DNA of 64,000 nucleotides from Humisphaera borealis (GTDB lineage Bacteria; Planctomycetota; Phycisphaerae; Tepidisphaerales; Tepidisphaeraceae), in NCBI RefSeq assembly GCF_015169395.1, contig NZ_CP063458.1:5828001-5892000 (forward strand), given 5' to 3'. Shown one piece after another: positions 51,806 through 59,904 of the stretch; positions within the stretch are counted from its first letter, which is position 1, and every line of letters starts with the position of its first letter. Made by a program: the position numbers and the translations under genes. The notes below the pieces were generated by a model that worked only from the letters and a program-made list of their open reading frames with translations, had not been told where the DNA came from and did not search any database.

Positions 51806-52798
51806 TTATGACGCGAACTTCGAGTCCCAATGGGTCTTGTTCTTCACCATCTCGTTCAGGATGACCAGCAGCTTACGCATGCAGGCGGTCATCGCGACTT
51901 GGTAATGCTTGCCACGCCCGACAAGACCATCGAAGAAACGCCGGAACTTGTCGCAGCGTTGCCGGGCATTGAACGTCGCCATGTACAGGCAGTTTCGAAC
52001 GTGATCCCGCCCCCCGCGGATATGCCGCTGGCCGCGTTGCGTGCCCGAGTCGCAGTTGAGCGGCGCCAGGCCGACGAGCTTGGCGATCTCCTGGCGGTTG
52101 AGTTTACCCAGCTCCGGCAGGCTGGAGACCAGCTGGTTAGCCGTTTCGGGCCCGATGCCGGGCACCGAGTCGATGATCTTCGACGTATTGTGCCAGTCGT
52201 CGTCGCCTTCGATCAGCTTGGCGATCGCGCGGTCCAGATCCTCGATCTGCTGGTTGACCAGCCGCAGCAGCTTCGTGGACTGGGTGGCCGCCAGCGTGGG
52301 CAGTTGTCCCTGGCCGCGGTTGCGTTCGGCGACCCGGACCTGCACCAGGCCGCGACGCCGGGAGACCAGGTCGGCCAGAACCGTCTGTTTCTCCGGCGTT
52401 TTGGCGGTAATCCGCGGGTTGAGCGCCCGTCCGAACGAGGCGATGACCTGGGCGTCGATCGCGTCGGTCTTCTCGAGCCTGCCGTCGGCGACGGCGAAGG
52501 CGCGGACGTTCTTGGGGTTGACGACCGAGACGTTGACGCCGGCCTGAAGCAACGCGGCGGCCGCGGCGCGGTGGTACCGGCCGGTGGACTCCAGGACAAC
52601 CAGGCGAACCTTGTGCTGACGCAGCGTGGCGACGAGGCGTGCGACCCCCTCGTCGTTGTTGCTGACTCGCAGCCGCTGGGCGACGACATCAATGAAGACG
52701 TCGAGCTGATCCTTGGCGACGTCGATGCCGGCGACCGGCAACGAGACATCGGACACCGCGGCGGACGGAACGGCGTTGCTGTTGGCTTCGTGCTGCAT
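51806..52798 (-). CDS. IS110-family transposase (DEDD recombinase)
   Basis: The 330-residue protein from ATG 52798 has the N-terminal RuvC-like DEDD domain: Asp in VAGIDVAKDQLDV, Glu in RLVVLESTGRYH, and Asp residues in RLEKTDAIDAQVIASFG. The C-terminal Tnp20 domain has IIDSVPGIGPETANQLVSSLPELG, then LAPLNCDSGTQRGQRHIRGGRDHVRNCLYM with the conserved Ser, and FFDGLVGRGKHYQVAMTACMRKLLVIL. The frame looks intact, so the element may be active. The longer open frame upstream is the non-coding end and is not part of the protein. Confidence 0.95.
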   Translation of the reverse strand: MQHEANSNAVPSAAVSDVSLPVAGIDVAKDQLDVFIDVVAQRLRVSNNDEGVARLVATLRQHKVRLVVLESTGRYHRAAAAALLQAGVNVSVVNPKNVRAFAVADGRLEKTDAIDAQVIASFGRALNPRITAKTPEKQTVLADLVSRRRGLVQVRVAERNRGQGQLPTLAATQSTKLLRLVNQQIEDLDRAIAKLIEGDDDWHNTSKIIDSVPGIGPETANQLVSSLPELGKLNRQEIAKLVGLAPLNCDSGTQRGQRHIRGGRDHVRNCLYMATFNARQRCDKFRRFFDGLVGRGKHYQVAMTACMRKLLVILNEMVKNKTHWDSKFAS

Positions 52799-53035
52799 GG
52801 TGGCTTCCCTGCCTTGCGAATACGAACTCCGCCGCCGGGGCGACGGGTTCAGTCGGCTGTTCGGGTTAGTCGCACGCGACGAACGACGATCAGGCTCCGT
52901 GACGACGTCCATGACGGCGTCTGGGCACGAACGATCTGTCGTCCGCCGCCGCTTCGCGGGCTTCTCGCTACGCTTCGAAGCCCGCGAAGCGGCATGCGGC
53001 ATTGAACCATCAGACGGTACGGAATCCAACATACA
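52799..53035 (-). ncRNA. candidate bridge RNA region of the IS110 element
   Basis: The 237 bp between the transposase start and the element's 5' boundary has no gene. It contains a 16-bp perfect stem (CCGCTTCGCGGGCTTC at 52949-52964 with its complement at 52977-52992, 12-nt loop). In IS621-type members this end encodes the bridge RNA that guides recombination. The placement and structure fit; the target-binding loops were not resolved. Confidence 0.5.
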
Positions 53036-53240
53036 AGGCACGGAGACACGGAGGGATGCCAGGCAACCCGAGATGCCCGCGAGATAAGAGGCCTTGTTTT
53101 CAGAAGAGCCCTTCTCCTTGAGTTCGCCCTGACCTTTGCCGTAGCCGGTGAAACGCAGAGGATTCAAGTTGCCCTCCGTGTCTCCGTGCCTCCGTGGCGC
53201 TCTCGCTCTTTCGGCTGCGCGGAACGTGTTGCACCCTGCC
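53036..53240. repeat. remaining part of the split family B-prime repeat
   Basis: GGCACGGAGACACGGAGG (from 53037) ends the interrupted left arm. The intact right arm (CCCTCCGTGTCTCCGTGCCT, about 53171-53196) continues into GCGCGG and GTGTTGCACC to 53240, pairing with the left remnant at 51728. Confidence 0.8.
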
Positions 53241-53263
53241 GAAGCTTCGCGAAAGAATTCTGT

Positions 53264-53293
53264 TTGACTTACGCGGTTTGCGTGGTGACACTT
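53264..53293 (+). promoter_or_regulatory. candidate promoter of the attenuator leader
   Basis: TTGACT (53264-53269) matches a -35. No strong -10 is present; the best placed hexamer is around ACACTT (53288-53293). Start would be close to the leader GTG. Confidence 0.35.
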
Positions 53294-53298
53294 CTGGC

Positions 53299-53373
53299 GT
53301 GACGCAAATCAGCGCGAGCTTTCCGTTTTACTTTGGCTGGTGGTTTTACCCGCCCGGAAATACCGCGTACTGA
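53299..53373 (+). CDS. aromatic leader peptide of the DAHP synthase attenuator
   Basis: This 24-codon ORF starts with GTG 53299 and ends at TGA 53371-53373. Residues 8-17 read FPFYFGWWFY, so eight of ten are aromatic; the whole peptide has four Phe, three Tyr and two Trp. A GGTGA at 53284-53288 could act as SD (10-bp spacing), and an in-frame TTG at 53278 is an alternative start. It is followed by mutually exclusive antiterminator and terminator stems and then the DAHP synthase gene. Such peptides control transcription by ribosome stalling when charged aromatic tRNAs run short. Confidence 0.88.
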   Translation: MTQISASFPFYFGWWFYPPGNTAY

Positions 53374-53417
53374 GCTTGCCGATCTACTTTCGGACAAATA
53401 ACCAAGCCTCAGGACGC
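53365..53417 (+). promoter_or_regulatory. antiterminator stem of the attenuator
   Basis: GCGTACTGAGCTT (53365-53377) pairs with AAGCCTCAGGACGC (53404-53417) in 12 base pairs with one A-G mismatch and one bulged C. It uses the whole 5' arm of the terminator. Its own 5' arm covers the last two codons and the stop of the leader, so a ribosome stalled at codons 14-17 leaves it free and one that reaches the stop hides it. Confidence 0.85.
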
Positions 53418-53438
53418 GGTCCTGGGGCTTTTTCTTTT
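53405..53438 (+). terminator. intrinsic terminator of the attenuator
   Basis: AGCCTCAGGAC-GCG-GTCCTGGGGCT is an 11-bp stem (one G-U) with a 3-nt loop followed by TTTTTCTTTT. No gene other than the leader peptide ends upstream on this strand, so it acts as a regulatory terminator for the DAHP synthase at 53552. Confidence 0.9.
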
Positions 53439-53447
53439 GGCGTGGAA

Positions 53448-53534
53448 GAGTAGTCAGTGGTCGGTCGTCAGTGGTCAGAAAATAGAAGAGGTTCCCGCTT
53501 CTTCCGACTACTGACTACCGACCACTGACTACTC
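53448..53534. repeat. word-repeat foldback in the DAHP synthase leader, family G
   Basis: AGTAGTCAGTGGTCGGTCGT (left, 53448-53478) pairs with CTACTGACTACCGACCACTG (right, 53506-53534). The hairpin lies between the attenuator and the ribosome-binding site. Confidence 0.8.
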
Positions 53535-53551
53535 CCTCTGAGGAGCTCCAG

Positions 53552-54574
53552 ATGATCGTGGTAATGAAGCAAGGTTCTACCCCGCAACAGGTCGAGCACG
53601 TCGTTCAACTGGTGAGAGAGATGGGACTGAAAGAAAACGTCATCGTCGGCGAGGAACGAACGGTCGTCGCGGTCATCGGCAACGACCGCTTCAAGGACCG
53701 CACCGCGATGGAATCGGTCGCGGGCGTGGAGAAGGTCGTGCCGATCCTGGCGCCTTACAAGATGGCCAGCCGCGAGATCAAGAAGGAACGCAGCGTCGTG
53801 CAGATGGGCAGCGACCCGCTGGCGACGGTCGGCGGGAAGAAGATCGGCATCATTGCCGGGCCGTGCAGCGTCGAGAACAAGACGCAGCTCTTGGAGATCG
53901 CCCATGCGGTAAAGGAACATGGCGCGGTCGGCCTGCGCGGCGGGGCGTTCAAGCCGCGTACCAACCCCTACAGCTTCCAGGGCATGGGCGAAAAGGGCCT
54001 TGAACTGCTGGCACTCGCCCGGCAGGAAACGGGCCTGGCAGTCGTCACCGAGGTGATGGCGGTCGATCAGGTCGAACTGGTGGTCAAATACGCCGACGTG
54101 CTGCAGGTGGGCGCGCGGAACATGCAGAACTTCAACCTGCTCAACGCCGTCGGCGACCAGCGCAAGCCGGTTCTGCTGAAGCGGGGATTGAGCGCGACGC
54201 TGGAAGAGTTCCTGCTCGCCGCCGAGTACATCATGAGCCGTGGGAACCATCAGGTCATGCTGTGTGAGCGTGGGATTCGCACGTATGAAGAGTATGTCCG
54301 CAACACGCTGGCTCTAGCCGCCGTCCCCGCGCTACAGCGGGCGAGCCACCTGCCGGTGGTCGTCGACCCCAGCCAGGGCACGGGCAAGAACTACCTGGTG
54401 GACAGCATGTGCCGTGCGTCGGTCGCGGCGGGTGCCGACGGTTTGATCATCGAAGTGCACAACGACCCCGAACATGCCCTGACGGACGGTGCCCAGAGCA
54501 TCACGCCGGAACAGTTCGCCAGCATGATGAAGGCGATCAAGCGGATCGCGGCGGCGGTGGATCGGGAGGTGTGA
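53552..54574 (+). CDS. aroF: DAHP synthase, copy 2, under attenuator control
   Basis: The 340-residue protein starts at ATG 53552 behind GAGGAG (6-bp spacing). The first 65 residues are a ferredoxin/ACT-like regulatory domain ([36 protein letters not shown]). Barrel motifs are [70 protein letters not shown] and [13 protein letters not shown]. It catalyses the first shikimate-pathway step and shares architecture with the copy at 21278. An aromatic leader peptide, terminator and antiterminator lie directly upstream (53299-53438), so its transcription should respond to charged Phe, Tyr and Trp tRNA, while the N-terminal domain offers allosteric control. Confidence 0.95.
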   Translation: MIVVMKQGSTPQQVEHVVQLVREMGLKENVIVGEERTVVAVIGNDRFKDRTAMESVAGVEKVVPILAPYKMASREIKKERSVVQMGSDPLATVGGKKIGIIAGPCSVENKTQLLEIAHAVKEHGAVGLRGGAFKPRTNPYSFQGMGEKGLELLALARQETGLAVVTEVMAVDQVELVVKYADVLQVGARNMQNFNLLNAVGDQRKPVLLKRGLSATLEEFLLAAEYIMSRGNHQVMLCERGIRTYEEYVRNTLALAAVPALQRASHLPVVVDPSQGTGKNYLVDSMCRASVAAGADGLIIEVHNDPEHALTDGAQSITPEQFASMMKAIKRIAAAVDREV

Positions 54575-54846
54575 ACTACCGCTTCCGCGCAATCAGCTAT
54601 TCTCCGACATCTGCTCTGAGCATTATGGACAGCCCGTTCCCCGGCATGGATCGGCATCCCTACCTGGAGCGATAGCTTGAATAGCATTCCTTACGCGGCG
54701 TTGGAGCGACAAACGCGATTGAGATACTGCCGAGAGGTCTCGTGGCAGCGGCAGACGCGCAGCTGTCGCCAGAGGACGCCGCATGGACGGAGGAGCGGAT
54801 GAAACTGGCGACATCTGTGTGTTCCACGCGCTCGTAAACGTTCGAA

Positions 54847-55347
54847 TCAGTGCGTGCGAGATGACGGTATCCAAAGCGTGGGACGCTCTGGCAACAGGCG
54901 GATTAACATCGTTTTGCCGGTCCGGTGTCTCAGGTAGACACCGTCGGTCACCGGCATCGTGGAGACATGCTCAGTGTTGCGAAAGTGGTACCGCAGCGTC
55001 AGCGAGTAGTTGGGCTGCACTGCAATCCATTGGCCGTTGTAGATCCGAACCTCTCTGTTTACGACAAGCGCTTCGACCTCATCCCCTTCACGAAAAATGC
55101 GCCATCGGAGGCGTCGCTTCAGAATGACATTTACCAGCCGGGACGCAATAACTACGGCGACCAACATGCACACGGCAACAACGACGGGCGGTGCCTCTAG
55201 CCCAGCGGCAAGCACCAGCGTCATGTGCAATAGGAAGAAAATCGCTACCCCGTAGCCCCAGAGGGCTCCATGGCCACAGCCGGGCCCCAGTACGTCTTCC
55301 GGAAGCTGCTGCGTATCGCCTTTCATGTCGATCCCCATTTCGGTCAC
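54847..55347 (-). CDS. uncharacterised two-helix membrane protein
   Basis: The product has up to 166 residues. The GTG at 55347 overlaps the DUF1501 stop (GTGA), indicating coupling; ATG 55326 behind GGGG is an alternative. Two membrane helices (GYGVAIFFLLHMTLVLAAGL and VVVAVCMLVAVVIASRLVNVI) are followed by a basic linker. A beta-rich C-terminal part (REGDEVEALVVNREVRIYNGQWIAVQPNYSLTLRYHF) resembles DUF3592-type domains only loosely. It follows the DUF1501 gene in the same transcript. Confidence 0.68.
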   Translation of the reverse strand: MTEMGIDMKGDTQQLPEDVLGPGCGHGALWGYGVAIFFLLHMTLVLAAGLEAPPVVVAVCMLVAVVIASRLVNVILKRRLRWRIFREGDEVEALVVNREVRIYNGQWIAVQPNYSLTLRYHFRNTEHVSTMPVTDGVYLRHRTGKTMLIRLLPERPTLWIPSSRTH

Positions 55348-56765
55348 GCGATCAACTCCCTGATCACTTCCCCACCCGTCTGACTCAACTGCTTGTACCG
55401 CCCCTCGTGGAAGAACGTCAGCTTGTTGTCGTTCAACCCCAGCAGGTGCAGCAGGGTGACGTGGAGGTCTTTCAGCGGATGCACCACCTCGACCGCCTTG
55501 GCACCCAGTTCGTCCGTCGCGCCGACGGCGGTGCCGGCTTTTACGCCGGCGCCGGCCAGCCAGAGGTTCATCGCCTTGGCGTTGTGGTCGCGGCCGGCGA
55601 CGTTCTGGCCGCCGCGGACGCCGTTGTCGGGGCTGCGGCCGAACTCACCGGAGCAGACGACCAGCGTGCTGTCGAGCAGGCCACGCTGTTTCAGGTCGGC
55701 GATCAGGGCGGCGATCGGTTTGTCCGTCGCGCGGATGCGGGCCTTGTGCGACCGCTCCAGGTAGTCGTGCGAATCCCATCCGCCTTCGAACAGTTGGACG
55801 AACCGCACGCCGTTCTCGACCAGCTTGCGGGCCAGCAGGCATCGGCGGCCCATGGAATCAGTCGCCTTCTGGCCGATGCCGTACATCTCGAGCGTTTTGG
55901 CGTCTTCTTTCGACAGATCGACGATGTCCGGCACCTGCGTCTGCATGCGGAACGCCAGCTCGTACGATTCCATTCGCGCGGCCAGGTCGTCGTGATGCGG
56001 ATTGCGGGCGGCGTCGGCCACGTTGAGCTTGGCGAGCAGGTCGAGGTTCGCCCGCTGGGCTTCGCGCGTCACGCCCGGCGGCGGCGCGAGGTCGAGGATG
56101 GGTGATCCTGCCGGCCGCAGCGGCGTCCCCTGAAAGTAGGCCGGCAGATAACCGTTCGACCAGTTCGCCGCACCGCCCTGGGGAAATGCACCCTCGGGCA
56201 ACACCACATACGCCGGCAGATTCTGGTTGAGAGTTCCCAGGCCGTAGGTCGCCCAGCTGCCGATCGCCGGATCGCCGCCGAAACGGTTGCCGGTGTTCAG
56301 GTGGTAGCACGCCGTCGGGTGATCGACCGATTCGGCCTGGCAGCCGCGATAGATGCACAGCTCGTCGGCGACGCCGGCCAGGTGTTCGAAGTGTTCGCAC
56401 ATCCAGAGCCCGCTCTTGCCCGCCCGGCGAAACTCGTAAGGCGACTTGACGAAGTACCGCTTGCCGCCGTTCATCGCGCTGGTGAACTTGTCGTCGCGCT
56501 GGAACTCCTTCATGTGGACGTCGGCCAGCTTCGGCTTGGGATCGAAGGTGTCGATATGGCTCGGCCCGCCTTCCATGAACAGGAAGATGCAGCTCTTGGC
56601 CTTGGTCGGATGGTGAGAGTCTTTCGGCGCGAGCGGGCCGGCGGCGGGCGTGGCGGCGGCAGCTTTCGCGGCCTCGTCGCGCAGCATCGCGTTGAACGCC
56701 ACCGTGCCGAGCGTCGCGCCAAGACCGTAGAGAACGTTGCGACGGGTGGGGTTGAAGTTCGACAT
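55344..56765 (-). CDS. DUF1501 domain protein partnered with PSD1
   Basis: The 473-residue protein from ATG 56765 has an RR-type signal (NPTRRNVLYGLGATLGTVAF). DUF1501 motifs are CIFLFMEGGPSHIDTFDPKP, ESVDHPTACYHLNTGNRFGG, GSWATYGLGTLNQNLPAYVVLPEG, YELAFRMQTQVPDIVDLSKED, VRFVQLFEGGWDSHDYLERSHK and VVCSGEFGRSPDNGVRGGQNVAGRDHNAKAMNLWLAGAGV. The final region LKDLHVTLLHLLGLNDNKLTFFHEGRYKQLSQ is typical. It is 97 bp downstream of the PSD1 gene at 56863 on the same strand, the standard planctomycete pair. The reaction is unknown. Confidence 0.94.
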   Translation of the reverse strand: MSNFNPTRRNVLYGLGATLGTVAFNAMLRDEAAKAAAATPAAGPLAPKDSHHPTKAKSCIFLFMEGGPSHIDTFDPKPKLADVHMKEFQRDDKFTSAMNGGKRYFVKSPYEFRRAGKSGLWMCEHFEHLAGVADELCIYRGCQAESVDHPTACYHLNTGNRFGGDPAIGSWATYGLGTLNQNLPAYVVLPEGAFPQGGAANWSNGYLPAYFQGTPLRPAGSPILDLAPPPGVTREAQRANLDLLAKLNVADAARNPHHDDLAARMESYELAFRMQTQVPDIVDLSKEDAKTLEMYGIGQKATDSMGRRCLLARKLVENGVRFVQLFEGGWDSHDYLERSHKARIRATDKPIAALIADLKQRGLLDSTLVVCSGEFGRSPDNGVRGGQNVAGRDHNAKAMNLWLAGAGVKAGTAVGATDELGAKAVEVVHPLKDLHVTLLHLLGLNDNKLTFFHEGRYKQLSQTGGEVIRELIA

Positions 56766-56810
56766 ACAGGGCTCCCTCGGCGTTGATGGCCAGTCGCATC
56801 TTGGGCAGCA

Positions 56811-56860
56811 TTCGCAAGCGTACGCGCTTGCCCGTGGCGGTCGCCAACCGACCTTCGACA
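56811..56860. repeat. family I repeat, copy 2
   Basis: GCAAGCG-TACG-CGCTTGC (56814-56831) followed by CCGTGGCGGTCGCCAACCGA parallels the copy at 35545-35612. It lies between the PSD1 and DUF1501 genes. Confidence 0.65.
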
Positions 56861-56862
56861 CA

Positions 56863-59715
56863 TCACCGCACGTACAAAAACTCGTTCGAGTTCAGCAGTA
56901 CCAGGCACACTTCCGCCAGCGCCCGCACCTCGGCCGATACCTGGGTCGGCTGAAGGTCCTGCTGATAACTCTTCAGAACGCCCAGGTCTTCCTGCCAGAC
57001 GACCGGCTCGCCGGTCAGTTCTTCGACCATGTGCCGCTCGACGTGCGATGGCAGTTTGGCGGCGACAGGTGCCGTCTTACGGTGGTGGTCCAGCATCTTC
57101 TGGTAGTGGCTAAGGCACGCCGCCCGCTCGTCGGCCGTCGGCGCCCGGCCGAACACCCGTCGAAACGCGACATCCATCTGCGCCTCGATCGCGTCGCCGG
57201 TCTTGCTCACGTTCGCCGCCATCGCCAGCGACCGGCTCGCCGTGAACTGGCTGTTGAACAGTGCAAACACCTGCGGCGTCACGGTTGTCTCGTCGCGCTT
57301 CTCGCACGACATCTCGCTTCCCGGGCGGTTGAAAACTTCCAGCATCGGGTCGGGCAGGGTGCGGTAGCGGAAGGCATAGATCGTCCGCCGATTCCGCTCC
57401 TTCGGCGTCGCCGACGGGATGTAAGCCGGCGCGACCGATCCCATGATGTGCCGCGGCTGCATTGCCACTTCCCAGTTGATCTCCGGGAAGACGCCCGGCC
57501 CGCCGGCCTCGGGGTTCAGTTCTCCGCTGACGGCCAAAATCGAATCGCGAATCTCCTCCGCGCTCAGCCGGCGGGGCGGGAAGTACGCCAGCAGCTGGTT
57601 CTTCGGGTCAATCGCCTGGACATCGACCCCGGCCACCCGGGGCGGCGTGGGGGATTGCTGATACGTTGCCGATGCCATGATGTATCGGTGGAGCTTCTTG
57701 ATGCTCCAACCGTTGTCCATGAACCACGTCGCCAGGTGGTCGAGCAACTCCGGGTGCGTCGGCTTGCCGCCCATCTTGCCGAAGTTGTTCGGCGTCGGCA
57801 CCAGCCCATGGCCGAAGTGCTGCTGCCAGATCCGGTTGACGATCACCCGCGCCGTCAGCGTGTTTTTCGGGCTGGCCACCCACCGCGCGAACCGCAATCG
57901 GCGGCCCTCGGCGGTGGTCGGAATCGTGTTCCATTCCGACGGCTGGACCGTGTCGTTGCTCCCATCGACCACCGACAGCACACCCGGCGTCACCTCGGCC
58001 GCCGGCGACTCGACCGATCCGCCGGTCAGAATGTGGACCTTCTGCACCGCCGCCTTGGCCATCTGCTGCTTGCCGGGGATGGGGTTGCGCGCCTTGACCG
58101 AGGTGTAGTTGTTGGCCGGCCCGGAATAGACGCTGAACGCCAGCGGATCGAACCGCAGCAGCTCGCGTTCCAGGTAGGCGTCGGACTTCTGGTAGATCTT
58201 GCGGAGCGACAGATCGAGGTTGCTGATGCCCGCCGTCGAGCCGAGATAGTCTTTCTTGGGCCGCTGGTCTTGCGGCAGGTCTTCCACCTTCGCCACGCCC
58301 TTTTCCTTCAGAAACGCGGCCAGTCCCTCATCGGCGCGACGCTTCAGTTCCGCCTTGCCGACATTCAGTTGCGCCAGTCGCTGTTCGACGACCTTCCGCT
58401 GCGCCTCGAATCCCGACACGTTCTCAACAGGCAGAAACGGCACATCGCGCTCGGCAAATTGGGTCGATCCGAACACCGCCTGGATGCGGTAATAGTCCTT
58501 CGTCGGCACCGGATCGAACTTGTGATCGTGGCACGAAGCGCACCGCAGCCCCTGGCCCAGAAACGTCACGCCTACGCTGTGCGTGACATCGTCCAGGAAC
58601 TGCTGCCGCGTCACGGCGGCCACCGTCATACCGGTGTGCTCCCACGGCCCCATCCGCAGGTAACCGACCGCAATCTGCATCTCCGGATCCTGCGGATCGA
58701 GCTCATCCCCGGCGATCTGTTCCAGCACAAAGCGGTCAAACGGTTTGTCGGCGTTCATGCTCCGGACGACGTAATCGCGGTACCGCCAGGCATTCGGCCG
58801 TTCGAAGTCGTTCGAGAAACCCGCTGAATCCGCGTAACGGACGACATCCAACCAGTGGCGGGCTTGCTGCTCGCCGTACTGCGGGCTGGCGAGCAACCGC
58901 TCCACCAGCCGGGCGAAGGCATCGGGCGCGGTGTCATTCACGAACGCCTCGACCTCCGCGGCGGCGGGGGGCAGGCCGGTCAGGTCGAACGTCGCCCGGC
59001 GGATGAGCGTCAGCCGATCCGCCGGCCCGGCCAAGCCGGCGATGCCCTTGCTCTGCAGCTTCTGAAGGATAAACGCGTCAATCCCGTTCAGCCCTGCCGG
59101 CGATGCCGACTTCACCGCCGGTACCGCCGGCCGGGCGATCGGCTTATACGCCCATAGGTCCTCCGGCTTGTACTTGCGATTCGTCCAGTCTGCCGACAGC
59201 CCGCCGCTGGTGGCGACGGCGATTCCATCGGCCTCGTTCCACCGGCTCGCAACGGGTTGAACCTTCTCCGGGTCGGGCCATGGCGCGCCGGCGGCGATCC
59301 ACAGCCGAACATGCTCCACCTGCTCCGCCGACAGCTTGTCATTGTCCTTCGGCGGCATGAGCAGGTCGGGGTCGTGCCGGGTGACGGCGACGTAAAACGG
59401 GCTCTTCTCCGGCGACCCGGCCACAATCGACGGCTTGCCACTCTCGCCGCCTTTCAGCGCCGCGTCGCGCGTTCGCAGGTCCAGTTCCCCCTTGATCTTC
59501 TTCTCGTCGTCCCCGTGGCAGGCCAGGCACTTGGCCTTCATCGTCGGCCAGACCTTTGCCAGAAACAGTTGCTCGGCATCGGCCTGCGCCAGCGGCGCGT
59601 CGGCGGCGGTCGACCGGCGTGCCGCAAACGTCGCAACCATCACCGCCAGCGCCACGATTGCAAAAATCGCACGCTCCCAAAATCGCGACGATCGTTTAGA
59701 CGTCTGGCATGTCAT
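56863..59715 (-). CDS. PSD1 / DUF1549 / DUF1553 cytochrome-containing protein
   Basis: The 950-residue protein has a signal anchor (AIFAIVALAVMVATFAARR). A planctomycete cytochrome domain has haem motif KCLACHGDD (about residues 62-70) and LLMPPKDNDKLSAEQVEHVRLWIAAGAPWP. DUF1549 follows (LQSKGIAGLAGPADRLTLIRRATFDLTGLPP, YGEQQARHWLDVVRYADSAGF), then RCASCHDHKFDPV, a Lys/Glu coiled middle, and DUF1553 (LTARVIVNRIWQQHFGHGLVPTPNNFGKMG, LPDPMLEVFNRPGSEMSCEKRDETTVTPQVFALFNS). It is the full-length type, unlike the 773-residue gene at 1663. It is exported with a likely redox role; the substrate is unknown. Confidence 0.93.
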   Translation of the reverse strand: MTCQTSKRSSRFWERAIFAIVALAVMVATFAARRSTAADAPLAQADAEQLFLAKVWPTMKAKCLACHGDDEKKIKGELDLRTRDAALKGGESGKPSIVAGSPEKSPFYVAVTRHDPDLLMPPKDNDKLSAEQVEHVRLWIAAGAPWPDPEKVQPVASRWNEADGIAVATSGGLSADWTNRKYKPEDLWAYKPIARPAVPAVKSASPAGLNGIDAFILQKLQSKGIAGLAGPADRLTLIRRATFDLTGLPPAAAEVEAFVNDTAPDAFARLVERLLASPQYGEQQARHWLDVVRYADSAGFSNDFERPNAWRYRDYVVRSMNADKPFDRFVLEQIAGDELDPQDPEMQIAVGYLRMGPWEHTGMTVAAVTRQQFLDDVTHSVGVTFLGQGLRCASCHDHKFDPVPTKDYYRIQAVFGSTQFAERDVPFLPVENVSGFEAQRKVVEQRLAQLNVGKAELKRRADEGLAAFLKEKGVAKVEDLPQDQRPKKDYLGSTAGISNLDLSLRKIYQKSDAYLERELLRFDPLAFSVYSGPANNYTSVKARNPIPGKQQMAKAAVQKVHILTGGSVESPAAEVTPGVLSVVDGSNDTVQPSEWNTIPTTAEGRRLRFARWVASPKNTLTARVIVNRIWQQHFGHGLVPTPNNFGKMGGKPTHPELLDHLATWFMDNGWSIKKLHRYIMASATYQQSPTPPRVAGVDVQAIDPKNQLLAYFPPRRLSAEEIRDSILAVSGELNPEAGGPGVFPEINWEVAMQPRHIMGSVAPAYIPSATPKERNRRTIYAFRYRTLPDPMLEVFNRPGSEMSCEKRDETTVTPQVFALFNSQFTASRSLAMAANVSKTGDAIEAQMDVAFRRVFGRAPTADERAACLSHYQKMLDHHRKTAPVAAKLPSHVERHMVEELTGEPVVWQEDLGVLKSYQQDLQPTQVSAEVRALAEVCLVLLNSNEFLYVR

Positions 59716-59765
59716 TCACTGAACCTCTTGTCCGCGCGCCTTATCCACTCACCGAGTCGTCGGCT

Positions 59766-59824
59766 TTCGTAGCGCAGGCCTCCGGCCTGTAATCATTCTG
59801 CGGGCCGGACGCCCGCGCTACGAA
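59766..59824. repeat. TTCGTAGCGC inverted pair, family J
   Basis: TTCGTAGCGC (59766-59775) and GCGCTACGAA (59815-59824) enclose two smaller GC-rich palindromes (AGGCCTCCGGCCT and GGGCCGGACGCCC). It lies between divergent PSD1 and PAP2 genes. Confidence 0.65.
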
Positions 59825-59904
59825 CGCCATCGCTTATCTTACCTGTCGACGACTCAAAAACGCACCGCAACCGGTATTGTTTCGCCCCTTCGCAGATCAC
59901 CCCC

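Larger units (their letters stand above)
51769..53037 (-). mobile_element. IS110-family insertion sequence inside a dispersed repeat
   Basis: The ends are deduced from the interrupted repeat. CACCACGGAG ends at 51768 and AGGCACGGAGACACGG resumes at 53036; joined over the shared AG they give exactly the intact sequence at 21000. The shared dinucleotide is CT on the transposase strand. The element is about 1.27 kb with one transposase, 37 bp non-coding on the 3' side and 238 bp on the 5' side, the asymmetry of the IS110 (not IS1111) group. No terminal inverted repeats are seen, as expected for this family. Confidence 0.85.

Noticed and set aside
52799-53167. N-terminal extension of the IS110 transposase (123 extra codons)
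   Set aside because: It covers the 5' non-coding end and the chromosomal flank beyond the element boundary at 53037, so it cannot belong to the mobile protein.
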